DNA of 64,000 nt from Sanguinoderma infundibulare. Lineage: Eukaryota; Basidiomycota; Agaricomycetes; Polyporales; Polyporaceae. Location of the stretch: contig JAVLRN010000002.1 of NCBI GenBank assembly GCA_032821775.1, positions 4,154,001 through 4,218,000 of the forward strand, given 5' to 3'. Shown one piece after another: positions 47,608-59,070 of the stretch; position 1 is the stretch's first letter, and each line of letters starts with the position of its first letter. Below the pieces are notes generated by a model that saw nothing but the letters and a program-made list of their open reading frames with translations, ran no database searches and was not told where the DNA came from. The translations under genes were made by a program, and so were the position numbers.

Positions 47608-50092
47608 TTAGAAAAGCTCACCGAGCGCAGCCATCTCAGGGCCGCCAGATTCCCGCATGCCAATCTCCCAGTCTAGATAACACCCCAGAGACGTCAGGAA
47701 CTCACCGTCACCGAGGCAAAACGAAGTGTACTCACAGCCGTAGATGATGGTGACCGCCATGAGGATACCAGTCCCGCTGCCGATCGCGCCCATTAGATCC
47801 GCGACGACGGAGAGGAGGCCGAGGATGGCGCCTCCGAGCGCGGCCGCGGTCGGGACGACGCGCTTGAGCTCCTTGTACATTGAGCCCTCGCGATGGCCGG
47901 CCATGACCATCTGCTGGTCCTTGAGCTGCTTCGCGATGTCACGCGGGCCGGAGCCCGAGACCTCGATCCACGTCTTGGAGAAGATCGCGCAGGCGGTGAC
48001 GGTGAATGCGATATAGATAAGCGTGTGCACGGGGTCGAGCAGCGCGGCGCGGAGCGTGTGAGGCGGCGACATGTAATACGCGATGCCCGAGACAGCCGCG
48101 AGCTGGGGCGAGTCCTCAAGCGGCTCCCACACGCCGAGGAGGCGGACGAGGAGGTTGTTGGGGAAGCGGTTGGCGAGCATCTGCGAGATGATAAAGACAT
48201 TGGAGGTGAGCGCGGACTCGAGCATGATGGGCATGTTCGAGGTGTAGAAGAGCTTGACGGGGTACGAGCCGCGCTGGCCGCGGAAGCGGTTCGACTTGAC
48301 GGGGATCTCGATGCGGAAGCCCTGGAGGTAGATGACGACGGCGAAGACGACGACGGTCGCGATGAGGTTCATAATGTTCGGGAGACGGTCGCGCCAGAAG
48401 GCCTCGCGGAGGGCGCGGCCCTTGTCGTTCCAGGTGAAGAGGAGATGGAAGAGGGAGACCACGGCGCCCTCAAACTCGGGACCACGGCCCGTGTTGACGG
48501 TCGTTGGCGAGAACGCCTTCCAGATGATGGACTCGCAGATGTTGGTTGCGATAAAGAGGGAGATGCCAGACCCAAGACCGTAGCCCTTCTGGAGAAGCTC
48601 GTCGAGGAGGATGACGATGAGCGAGGCAGAGACGAGCTGGATGATGAGGAGGAGACAGATGCCGGCGCCGAGGTCGCGGGGTTGACCGTACATGCCAGTG
48701 AGAACGAAGACGGTTCCCTGACCGAGAGCCAAGATAAGGGCGAAGACTAGGAGAACAAGTCAGTATGCGTCTATCAGATGAGCGTAGTCCTGTGCGGAAC
48801 GGGGCATTGTAAAAGTGATGGAGGGCACCAGCCCATCTTAGCATATACGAGGACCGAATAAGGATAATAGGAAAGAGAGAATACGAAGGAACAGGTTCCA
48901 AGCGCGACGAAACCCCAACGAGAACCCAAGGACTTGCCAAGGACACCGAGCGACCTCAGAACCTCGCGAGCTCAAGCCCCTTACGGATGTCCGCGGCCAG
49001 CACCGCGTTCGTTCCGATGCATGCGATCGTCACGCCGTCCTCGGCGAACACTTACGGCCGTTGCTGGTGGCGGAGCATCGCGTCAATCACCTCCCACCAC
49101 TTTTCGCACTTGGCGAAGTGCCGCGGTTCCGAACCCCTCGTGGTGCTCGAACTGCGCCCGCTTGTTCACGTGCACCCAGGTGAGGTGGAGCCGGTTCACG
49201 ACCGGCTCGCAAGTACGACGACAATGGCGTGCAATCTTGCCATCAGCGAACGAACAGACACAAGCTGCTTTCGCGTCGAGCAGTACGCGGGGTACGCCAC
49301 CCGGGCTCTCGATGAGGCCCAGACGAGGTAGATACGGGGCCATCCGCTGTCACCCATCTCGCAAACTCGGCGCAACTGTCGCAGAGATGATGGGGGGCAC
49401 GGTTAAAAGCGCCAATCTCGTCCGAGAAGAATCGTCAATGATAACTTTGCATTCGCGTCGAGCAATGCACGGGGCACGCGACGTGAAGCCGTGATGACGT
49501 AGATGCCCATTCCGACCCTGTCCATCGCCCAACCCTTCGCGGGCCCCCCACAACGCAATATACCAAGCAAAAGAGCACCACTCACGTTTCTGAGCCCCAC
49601 TAAACAGCGCGCGGTCCTCCTTGAGCGAGAAGTCGACCTCAATCAAGTTCGCGCCGGCCAAAAGCTGGATGATCATGCCAGAAGTGACGATGGGCGTGAT
49701 GCCGAGCTCCATGAGCGTGCCACGGTTCGAGGCGAGGATGACACGCATCCAGTAGAGGGGATCCGCCGAGTCCGAGGACATGATGCCGTACAGGGGGACC
49801 TGGGAGCAGACGAGGAAGATGAGGAGTGTGACGGCGGTCCATAGCACCTTTTGGTTGAACGGGACCTGTCGCGCGCCAGTCGGGAGGGAAGATGTGGATG
49901 ATGGAGGATGAAATAGTAAAAAAACTGTCCAAGCGGGATGGTTGCGGGTGCTACTTACTTTGCGATCTGGGGACGAAACCTCCGGGAGGATAGGCAAGAA
50001 CGGACGGACGAGATTCAGGAACCGGACTGCGATGTTTTCTGGTGAGTATCCAGCATGTACAGAGCACGATGAGGAGACGTACATCCGCTCAT
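47608..50092 (-). CDS. SEC61: Sec61 alpha, ER protein-conducting channel
   Basis: Exons on the minus strand: 50092-50083, 50026-49959, 49865-49586, 48746-47736, 47672-47608 (1434 bases, 477 residues; phases agree). Starts [20 protein letters not shown], then [43 protein letters not shown], ten hydrophobic segments, [15 protein letters not shown], and [14 protein letters not shown], all hallmarks of eukaryotic Sec61 alpha. The length is standard. It forms the ER membrane pore with Sec61 beta and gamma. Intron 3 is 839 bases (49585-48747), against 56-93 for the others. The first exon has only 10 coding bases. A 198-base piece of the large exon is duplicated at 41672-41869. Confidence 0.96.
48747..49585 (-). 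other. Unusually long SEC61 intron with an internal repeat
   Basis: The intron keeps normal ends (GTGAGT donor, CTAG acceptor). Inside it, GCGTCGAGCAGTACGCGGGGTACGC (about 49275) and GCGTCGAGCAATGCACGGGGCACGC (about 49457) are diverged copies about 180 bases apart. Both encode, on the minus strand, RVPR(A/V)LLDA(N/K)A-like peptides, suggesting an inserted and duplicated gene fragment of unknown type. Confidence 0.6.
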
Positions 50093-51012
50093 GGTGGAAG
50101 AAAGAGGGCCAAGGAGCGGCTGGGGGTCAGCGAACGGAGGTGAGGTCCACAACCGACACGTCGCTCACCTCATACCACCTGGCGCCCACAAACATACGCA
50201 AACATCCCTCCCCGCCAGCTCATCATGCGAACCAGTGCCTTCTTACCGGTGCACACGCCACGTACGCTTTCGGGCACATTCTAGCTTATGTATTTAAAAC
50301 GGCTAAATCTCCGTAGTAAACACGGTTGGTTGACACTATGTATCAATGCTGTAGCGATACTTGAACTTACTTACTCCGCATCGCCGCAAGCGCTCGACTG
50401 GCTTCCGCACTCTCGAAGGGCTATCATTTACAGCGGCAGTGACTTCCTCGGAGGGATGACGACCTTCGCCAGGGACAACTACACGACAACGCGTACTACG
50501 AACATAGCGGACTCGGAGATCGGGAAACTGAGGCTTACAGTCCGCCTCGCCTACGAGACCATCGCCCTTAAATCATGCGCATCTCTGGAGAACGTCGCGT
50601 TCGCAGACATCATCAGACGGGCCGTTCTCGCAGCTGCGGCAGCTCCAGGGATTCGTCTTGAACGTGGGCTTCGCAAGGCAGGGCTGGGTCGGGCGTGACG
50701 AGGACACGCCCGTGCATAATAATACTTAGACTCTTGAAGTTAGACTATCCGACGAGGAGGCGGCAGGGCGTGGCCGCATCCGCGCCATCTCACCATCCAC
50801 CTTCGCAACTTCCTTCCCGCCCAGGCGGGTACGCGTATTCCGGACCGGCATTGACATTGTTACGACCTGCAGAGATCGCAAGATACGTATGTTCGACCCC
50901 ATTCGCGTAGGCGAGGGACATGGCGGCATCAAGGTGCGTCGTGCTCGGGCGACCGGCAGGCACAATGATGCATTTCGTTTTCGTCTGCACAGGGCGGCGC
51001 ATTGTCTGGATG
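50093..51012. other. Intergenic region, one doubtful frame
   Basis: 50093-50290 is probable SEC61 promoter. A plus-strand frame 50288-50698 (136 codons) reads as possible protein in its second half (ALKSCASLENVAFADIIRRA) but has no match I recognise. Confidence 0.35.
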
Positions 51013-52564
51013 GGCGACAAGGACCGCATCGCGACAACGGGGTTCAGAAAATGAGCGACCGCCTGGTTGATTCATGTTCATGCTTGTGTTCGTGAGTTGC
51101 AGTAAGAAGTCCGGGCTCTTCATTGGAGATTGCGTTTGACTTGTCCACATAATATAGTAAGCCTCAACTCTTGTCGTATTCACATTAATATCCACCGACA
51201 AACGTCAAGCCCCAATGCGTCGCGCGATAGTCCTGACATTGGTGAGCATGCGCTAATTCCGGTGGCGGATTCTTTCTCGAGAAAGCGAGCGATTTGGCAC
51301 GCACCTGTGCACCCACGCGTCTCATTCCTCGGTCTCGTCAAGCTCGCTTCCTAGACTCGGATCGCCTTCGCCCATAATGCGCGCTGCGCATTCCCGGGAA
51401 GCGCATGCAGTTCCTCTCGCTTATAGCGTGTGGCTCGTCATCTGATTTCCAAGCTTCGGGCGAAGCCAACCAGCGACGCGACAAACGCACGTCAGATACC
51501 ATAAGCTCACGCGGGACTCACCCGGATAGAGTCACTTATTTCCATCATCCCTCGCTCCACAACTATACCCTATGCATCCGCAACCCAGCACTCTCGTCCT
51601 CATCCCAACCGCGTACATGTCGACCCATCATTGCCGCAACTCCTCCACCAAGTCACCCCTCATACGACCTCCTCTCCGGCTCCCGACGCTGTCCCCTTGC
51701 CCGCCCCTACCGCTACCATCTCGAAACCAGCTAGACCACTCACCGATAGCCTGAAAAGCCGTCGCCGCCGGGACCTTAAATCTTCAAGTACTAACTTGCG
51801 CCTCGCTCCTGCCGTCGGGATGGACGTCGAAGGTCGGCGCAGGCGGAATACGTACGGTGTTGGATGGGGCTGGACCGCGCGCCGCTCCATCCCGCTGACG
51901 CTCTCGAGTGGGAGAACTGGAAAGCGGTGGACGCGGTCGTTCCGGTATACGTATCGCCTTGAGGACGAGATGAAAGGGATACAGCGAACGTGCTGCGGGG
52001 ACGGGCGAGGAAGGAAGCGAAGGATGGCCTGACAGGTGACGTCCCCGCTCTCGCCGCTTTTGTACGTGGAGTTTACTATTATAATACGATCTGTCCGATG
52101 CTTGTATAAGCCATGCATGTGCGGGCGAGGCACGAGTGCGCAGAAGATGAGAGAACTCACCTTTGACGGCGCCGCTCGTGTCAACAACCTTTCGGCGACA
52201 GACAAAAAAGCGTGGGACTCTGGAGATAGCACGCGTAATGCGTCTTCAGGAGTGTACAGTCTTCTTGGGCTCCCTCCACGCAATCGAGAATCCTTGGGCG
52301 GCGACATGGTCGGCGAAAAGAAGCCAGCTAGGCATCCGCGACTTCCTACTGCCTGCGCCGAGCGGGAGAAGGAGCGGTACATGTGTCTGCGGCATGGAAG
52401 TATGGCTGCGAGGTGGACACAGGCAACGTGTATGAGTGGACTTGTCAGATGTGGTCCACATCCACATACCGCGTCGCCGCTCGTGTTCCGCTTGTCGTTC
52501 GTTACTTTGTTGAGACCGCCTCGTGTTGATATTTTCGAGGCACGGGACACATCATGCGTACATG
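51013..52564. repeat. Large dispersed repeat, copy B
   Basis: About 1.55 kb matching 41871-43433 along its length, with a shorter, older match around 1390-1815. Content unclear: plus-strand frame NTYGVGWGWTARRS and overlapping minus-strand frames are preserved between copies A and B, but neither gives a complete gene. Could be a non-autonomous element or a decayed gene family. Confidence 0.8.
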
Positions 52565-52957
52565 GCTGGAAGATCAGGGGAGGATGTTTCTGTGGTCGTT
52601 CAGCACTGTCAGCACAGAGGGACGGATTGTATCGGTGCTGGATGGAGGCTTGGATAGACGGACCGTGCGTTCGGAGCGCTCGCACGCCAAAATGGCAAGG
52701 GCCGTATGGTGTGGCAACTGAGTGTAATCATGGTCGGTCATCCAGCCGCCTGCAGCCGCTCAATGCTCAGGCTGCTGGCGGTTTGTCTCCAGGACGCATC
52801 CATTGGTCTGAAGCTATCGCTCAACACTAAATCTCGAGTAGGAGAGGGTTAGTTGTGGCCGCTGTCGCGGTCCGCGTGCCCGAAGCATGCGAAACGGTAT
52901 GTCCTATCGTCTCGTGCACCAACACCACTTTCTCAAGTTCCGCCCACCACACCGCGT

Positions 52958-53692
52958 AGTTGCCTATCTACCTACTCCTGAACAGGAGGTCGTCCTCCTT
53001 CCGGGCTTGAAAATCAAATTGCCGTCGCCCGACGGGGGCTCATGGACACATACCTCGATGCGCACAGTAGAGTTCAGGAGGTCGTGTCGCGGTGGAACGG
53101 CGTAGAGCAGGCCGTAGAATGTGCGTGTTTCCTGATCCTTTCGTCTGTCACAGGGTCGTCTCGTCTTACCTCGTCTCTGAAGCTAGACTCAAGTCCTTGA
53201 TCGCCCTCGACGAGTCCCTCACCCCCGGTATCCTCTACGTCGGCGTCGCGGCTCTCACCGGCTCCGTCCTTGCCCGCAACCGTCTCTTCCGGCGACTCTC
53301 CCTCCCTCCCGCTCTCTTCCTCCTCTCTCTGAACCACTTCCTCCCGAAGACGTCCCACAACGTCTCGCAAAACCTTAGCTCGCTCGAGGACGCGCACTTC
53401 CACGAGATCGCGAAGGCGCAAAGTGCGATGACGTGGGAGCGTGTGAAGGAGGCGACGCAGAACAGTAGGGAGGCGGCTATGAATGCCATTGTGTCTCTTT
53501 TTGAAAATGCCGAGGAGGCGTCGGGGCTGAAGCTAAAGGAGACCCTTGGCGTGCAACCGCTGGCGCACACTCGGACAGCAGAAGAGAGAACTAAGGGGGC
53601 GGCGGAGAAGGAGGTGGAGGCCGCAAAGGTTGTCGTGAGACGTGACGGAGGGAACGCAGGAAAATGTCAAAGAGGTGAAGCGGCTAGTTTGA
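52958..53692 (+). pseudogene. MICOS subunit (Mic26/Mic27, apolipoprotein O-like), frameshifted
   Basis: Matches MICOS subunits in order: YLPTPEQEVVLLP, then in the next frame GLENQIAVARRGL...YLDAHSRVQEVVSRW, an intron 53121-53182 (GTGCGT, AAG), then LTPGILYVGVAALTGSVLAR, LNHFLPKTSHN, MTWERVKEA, TGLKLKETLG-like and finally, in another frame, NVKEVKRLV before TGA at 53690-53692. One base appears missing near 53001 and a second frame change lies near 53640; the presequence-coding first exon is absent and replaced by repeat copy B. MICOS subunits bend the inner mitochondrial membrane at crista junctions. Sequencing errors could explain the frameshifts, but not the missing start. Confidence 0.75.
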
Positions 53693-54380
53693 TCTCGTCA
53701 TCTTCGGGTGCAATCTACTTCCTCCTTCCCCACCCCGTTGTGCACTTGTTCAACACTCTCTGGTTGGCCGGAATGGGTGAGACTAAGTTTGTTGGAAATG
53801 ATTTAGTTGGATGAACAAAGGCTTAGGGATGAGGGCAAGCGGCTTGTATGCGTCCTTTTCTCGCTCTCCTTAATGATTACTTGGCCTCGCCATGTTATTC
53901 GCCGATTCCGTGTCCTGCGTCGTGGTTGCAGGTCCTCGTATACATTTGGTAGATACTCTCTGCTTTGGGCTAACTTTGAACGTTTGAGGAGGGGAAGCCA
54001 ATATCTAGTAAGAAGTAGACGACTACAGCTCGTCCTAACTGATGAATGGGAGACGGAAAATGAACGCAATGGCATGTGCCTGAACGGCCTTGTTCTCTGG
54101 ATCTGCGTTGTCAATGTTTGGTAACTCGTGCGGTGCCAGGCGCTCGATCGGAACCTTTGCCTGCGATCAGAGTCGCTGCTTCGCTTCTTTATACTCAGGC
54201 TTGTGGCAGTTCCTTCGACACTCGGAGTGACTTCTTCAACACACCGTCGAGCGGCTTCTTGCCCGCTCGGAGCAGGACTTGGAGATCTTGAGGCTCAGGC
54301 TGGTCCCCCGGCCGCTGTCGCTGTCTGGATTACCAGGCCCGTAGGGCATTGACGTAGGGCCATGCGCGGTATTTAAACCC
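53693..54380. other. Intergenic region
   Basis: No gene, RNA or repeat recognised. Confidence 0.5.
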
Positions 54381-55163
54381 TCTACATGTCGACTATGTCC
54401 TGATCGTTTTGCACCAAACACAAATGCGTCAGTCTCCAGCTCTCCTTCATATAATGACAGCTTGACTGATGCCTTACCAGGAACCATTGTAGGGGATGCC
54501 ATGTTTGTGCCGCACACCAAACCCGTTCTCGATTCAGGTTCTTCTGATGACGGAACCCGGGCCACGTCAGTTGCGTCACCACATGTTGTGACGCTCGATC
54601 CGGAGTACGTTTGCATCATGCTCCGTCGTTCGCAACTTGGAAAGTTCAGGTTTGTTGAATGTTCAATTTTTAAGTCCCACTAAACGCACTCCAGTTCTAC
54701 TGGGCGATGTCCCGATGAGCGTTCTTTCGCCGGGCGATCTAGCGCTCTTCAAAGCTCCGGGCATCAAGCGGCCATCCCGGAAAGGCGTGAAAACTGCCGT
54801 CAGTGGACAGCTTTGAGAATTGCAACACCGACGCTTACTCTCTATCTACAGTGTGTCAATTGTCGCAAAGCAGCTAAGCGATGCGATGCGAGTCGTCCTT
54901 GCTCCCGTTGCGTCAAGATGGGTCTTGGAGAAGGCTGCGTCGACGCTCCTACCAAACAGGGAAAATCAATTTGTGGGGGGGACGGTACGGTGCCCGCCTT
55001 CCACCATCCTCACAGGCAGACGACGAGCGTCACCAGCTCGACGGGGAAGCAAGAAGGTGAGTCGTATATCCTTTATGCCAAGCTCCCGCAATGTACTCAT
55101 GTGTTCAATCATTAGAATTCCAGTTCGACACAATCCACGCTACTGAGTCGACTACCCCGGCGG

Positions 55164-55928
55164 AGCCGTCTACACAGAGGCTTGCAAGTGCGCGGTTTAT
55201 TATACCGGCGCCACTTGCAAGTGCGCGGCCCGCCGGTCCCGGTCCCCTCCCACTATATGTCCCTCCCTTCTCCGGTCCCCCTCTCCTCCGGCCCCTCCTC
55301 CAGTTAATAACTAATGCCTTGTCATGAATTCATGCTGTAGATCCATTTGTATACCGCCGTCAATGGCAATTACTCACTTTTAAAAAAAAGTGCCATCATG
55401 CAGACTTGAACCAAGCACCACATGACACCTACTAACAATCCATTCTACCACTAGACCACCAGTTCTTTACACCAAATGGCGGAGAAAATACCTATAACAC
55501 ATATGTAGAGCCCTGATGCTCGCGCCCGCACTCCGGCTGCGCCCTGATGCACAAAAAAGGGCACAGGCATCAGGCTTGGCATCAGGGCGAGGCACCGCCA
55601 TCAGAGTGGGCGGTCACTTGTCGCCCGTGCCCCGTTGACCATCCGCCCGCCCCCCGTCCTCTGTTCGCCTGTCCGTGGCAGTACCCTGTTAGCTGCTGGG
55701 CGCGCTTTGAAGCTCTATGCCACAAAATGTGGATGAACATCTGCGCCGTCCACCGTAAACAGAGTCCGAACGATCATCCGATGATCGCGCGCGTCCGACC
55801 GCCACGCGACCGTTGCCCTGGTCTCCCCCCGGGTGCCATCACCGCCCATCCCCATGCGGATCTCTCCACGCACTTGCAAGTGGTGTCGGTTTAATAAACT
55901 GGCGCACTTGCAAGGGCCTGTGTAGACT
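55164..55928. mobile_element. 765 bp inverted-repeat element (MITE-like) in Zn2Cys6 member 3
   Basis: Flanked by the 12 bp direct repeat CTACCCCGGCGG (55152-55163 and 55929-55940). Ends are imperfect inverted repeats of about 60 bases sharing GTCTACACAG, TTGCAAGTGCGC and GTTTATTA. The palindrome ACTTGCAAGT recurs near both ends (four partly degenerate copies), as expected for transposase-binding subterminal repeats. Inside there are CCCTGATGC/GCATCAGGG repeats and a tRNA-like unit. No transposase gene. Long inverted repeats and a long target duplication recall Mutator-like elements, but 12 bp is longer than their usual 9-11. Confidence 0.82.
55382..55466 (-). other. tRNA-like pol III unit (SINE head?) inside the element
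   Basis: On the minus strand: A-box-like TGGTCTAGTGGTA (55458-55446), B-box-like GGTTCAAGTCT (55413-55403), and a T8 terminator (55389-55382). The spacing fits a tRNA, but a proper T-stem cannot be formed, so this is a tRNA relic or SINE head rather than a tRNA gene. Confidence 0.5.
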
Positions 55929-56302
55929 CTACCCCGGCGGCATATGCAAGCTCCCAGGTCTGGGATCCCTCTGCCGAGCTCCACACCCTCGGTGCACAGT
56001 GGCTGACGTACAGTGCTCTGTTTACTTTTAGCACTATAATCCACACCTACGATGGCTCTGGTCTGGATCTCGACCCATCCACCCAAGTCACCGTCCCCGC
56101 TGACGCACCACCAATGACGGGGTATCCCAACACTCACACGGACATGCATTGGACGTCACTGCATGATTTGCCACCTCATGTAGCACCTTTGACCAATGAA
56201 GATTTTCCTAGAGGCACTCAGTCAAAGGGTTTCAAGCCCGTTCCGAGTTCGTCGAGTCCTGCTACCGCCACTCCATATTATTGGGGTTATCAGAGTTGGT
56301 GA

Positions 56303-56829
56303 ATGTGCGATCGTGGCACCGGGAAGGTACGTATGCCGTGACAAATGACGTGCATAACTCATTTTTTCTTTTTGTTCAAAACAGGAACCACCCAACGATA
56401 CTTGTTTCTTGATCACTGCTTTGCAGTCCACACTGTTTTATTACGCTGTCCGAAATTCGAGCCTGATATATACATTGGTTGTTATGAAGATCAAAGATCC
56501 CTTCAATACGCATTCAGTCACTGCGCGCCCCGTAGGTAGTGAAAATGGAGACGTCCAAAACCTGACCAATAGGTCGGGGAATAGTCCACTTTCGGCCTGT
56601 GGGAATTTACGAAGTTAGCTGGGGGTTCTACTCGGGGAAATTCGACAGATTACTTTCCAAATCACCAGTTTTCTCAAAATGGGATCCAGGCGGAATATCC
56701 AGGCTTGTGTGTTGTATTCTGATGATCTGTTCATGTGCTTATAACCGAGATTAGGCGGGTTTTTGACTAGTACATACACGGTGTTTATGCTAGGCGAGGT
56801 AGTCAAAACACAATTGTTGCCATTCCATT
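56303..56829. other. Intergenic region
   Basis: 3' flank of Zn2Cys6 member 3; nothing else recognised. Confidence 0.5.
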
Positions 56830-58288
56830 CAATTGTCATCAGGCCTAGGTCGCGCATTCAAGGAGAATAGGACAATGTGTGTGCATATGGTAGCAAGGAT
56901 ACAATACATGGGTACAATAGAATCTGGGGAACAATTCAATGAGACACGTACCTCCCACGGTACAAAGTGATGGCTGTGGGGGTGGGCAGCATTGTTGTCA
57001 CTGGTGGTCGTTGCATTGAAGAGCATGTCTTCGAGACTGCTGGCGGAGGTGCGGGAGTGCGAGTAGCTGCGGGAGGACCATCCATGCAAGGTTGAGTGGC
57101 CCTGGCAGCGCAAACGATGCTGGTTGGGGTAGGTGTAGCGAGGATCATCGGTGCTGGAGTAGGATGGGTGCAGGCACTGCTGGTAATGGGGGTGGAAAGC
57201 GGCAGCAGCAGTAGCGTGGACTGCGAGCTGAGGTGAGTGGTCAGGGCATGGCCATTTGAAAGGTATGCTGGATGAGGAGAGTTTGACAGCTGGAGAGGCA
57301 ACGGCAAGCAATAGTGGGATGATGGATGAATGGAAACGTACCGAAAGACTGTACCACCTGGTGTGGCTACAGTCATCTTCACAGTCGCTGCAGGACTGCT
57401 TGGCGGGATGGGGTGCGCCAGGACCAGAAAGAGGCCCGTTGTAGCCTGCATCCATGCTTCTGGCGTGGGGACGCATGCGACTGGTTGTTGCGCTCAGTGG
57501 TGGGGGCAGGGGGATGGAGGGGAAGTACTGAGAGGAGCTGAGCCTATGCGAGGAGGTGCAGGAGACATGGGCATGTGCAGATGGGATCTGGAGGAGCTGA
57601 ATGGCAGAATGGACGGCATTGGGGACATAGAAGGTGCTCTGCGAGGAGGGGATGGTACTTACCTGGACAAGAAGCCCTCCACAATGAGAGCGAGCATTGG
57701 GATCTAGTGTCAGAAGCATGGAGTTCAAGGGCAGCATGGTCAAGTTCGTGGCAAGAGCATTTGTTGGACAAGGGGAAGGGGAAGGAAGCGGGGAGCTTGA
57801 GAGAGAGAGGGAGGATAAAGCTCACCTTTGCTCTTCCGCACCTTGCTGGGCTTCACAAGCTGATCTATGTGCACCCCGAGTGGCTGGTTCGTCATGGCAC
57901 CCGGCCGTCGCCACGTGCGTGCATCGTCTGCTTGACAACGTCTGTGATGATCTCCTCGATCGGGCTCGCCACGTCTGTCCTCGGACATGAGCAGCCTCAG
58001 GTTCGCAGCACCCTTTCCGCCACCACCTGTGTGCTTCCTGGACCCCTTGCGGCTGTGGATGGCCTGGACAGGGTTGAGGGAGGCATTGCGCTCCCACTCG
58101 CAGTCAGCGCGCTGGTGGTCGCAGTCGTACATGTGCTTTGGATTGAGCGGGGAGTGGGGACCAGTGATGTTCAGGGAGGTGGGGTCCAAGGTGGGAGTGA
58201 CATTGGATGCAAGCTGGGGCTGGACAGTAGTGTTGATGCTGAGGGGGAGGGAGGGGATGCCTTGGGCATGGTGACGAGGAGGCGACAT
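56830..58288 (-). CDS. Uncharacterised spliced gene, model incomplete
   Basis: The first exon may start at ATG 58288 (MSPPRHHAQG...) and end with QLVKPSKVRKSK at a GTGAGC donor near 57824. A plausible next exon is 57703-57663 (after a CTAG acceptor, before GTAAGT). Further Pro/Ser/Thr-rich coding-like sequence continues to about 56940. I could not close all introns. Composition (Pro, Ser, His rich) and position suggest a lineage-specific protein. No domain is recognised and it may be part of a transposon. Confidence 0.35.
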
Positions 58289-59070
58289 GGCAAGTGGGAG
58301 GAGAGATGGAAGCGTTAGACGCTCAATTTAAGGGCTCGGCCGGTGTCAGGGATAGCGCACGTTGCTCATGTCGTACATGTATGTTGTTTTGCACCTGTTT
58401 TCTATTTGTTATAATTGTGAGTATTTGTTGGGTCTCTCAGGCAGCAAGCATAGTAGCAAAAACATGTGTATTTCCCCTACGTCGCAAAACCTCCGAAGTT
58501 TCTACTAGTCCAAATTAGCCCCAACTTACGATCGTGAAACACGATTCTTCCGGCTTTTCCTTTCACTTATTCCGACCTATGGGGCACATAGTGAGTTGCA
58601 TGCCTGGACATATGCAATATGCGACGTATCTCTATGATGGACAACGGTTAGAGTTTTAGCACGCCGCGAGGAGCTGGTGAGCAGGATCCAGCTTTGATAT
58701 CGCACAAAAGAGAATCCGTGTGTAGTACATCCTGGCGGCACCTGCATGCATCATGCAGACTCCGACAATTAGCTAAAACAAGCACACGAGGGGTCTATCG
58801 TTTTGCAAACCGCTGTGAGTAATATGGGGTGACACATGTCCAAATTGAGTGAAAGGGTGCGGTCCCACGCTGGTGCGACTCGATCAGTCGGGATTTCCAG
58901 GGGTCATGGAACCATGCCAAATGCCCATGATGGACCACATATGCCAAATGCCCGTGATGGACCATGGCAAACGCCGGGCATGATGGGACCATGGCAAACG
59001 CCAGGCGTGATGTAGGCTTGAACCCAGCCAAGATCCGGTGATGGCAATCCTCACTGACCACCGGAACGGC
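58289..59070. other. Intergenic region with direct repeats
   Basis: 58920-59010 holds GATGGACCATGGCAAACGCC-type units (two to three copies); related units sit at 60158-60268 beyond the inverted-repeat unit. 59019-59068 on the minus strand has B-box-like GGGTTCAAGCCT and A-box-like TGGTCAGTGAGG, another possible tRNA-derived trace. Confidence 0.5.

Larger units (their letters stand above)
54411..56302 (+). pseudogene. Short Zn(II)2Cys6 protein, family member 3, split by an inserted element
   Basis: Recognisable parts: LDPEYVCIMLRRSQLG (about 54600-54640), SPGDLALF...RKGVKTA (54750-54810), zinc exon 54852-55056 with CVNCRKAAKRC...PCSRC (CX2CX6CX5CX2CX8C), exon 55116 to 55163, then after the 765 bp insertion the same frame resumes at 55941 and runs to the stop at 56300-56302 (tail ends YYWGYQSW). 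Without the insertion the junction encodes STTPAAYASSQVW, aligning with the other members. The insertion leads to a stop at 55325-55327. The 5' part is also degraded: no start codon and the second intron cannot be closed. Likely inactive, though the zinc domain is intact. Confidence 0.78.

Noticed and set aside
57575..58318. 247-codon plus-strand frame
   Set aside because: The opposite strand has a better start, splice donor and lysine-rich exon end; neither is certain, but the plus frame looks like its shadow.
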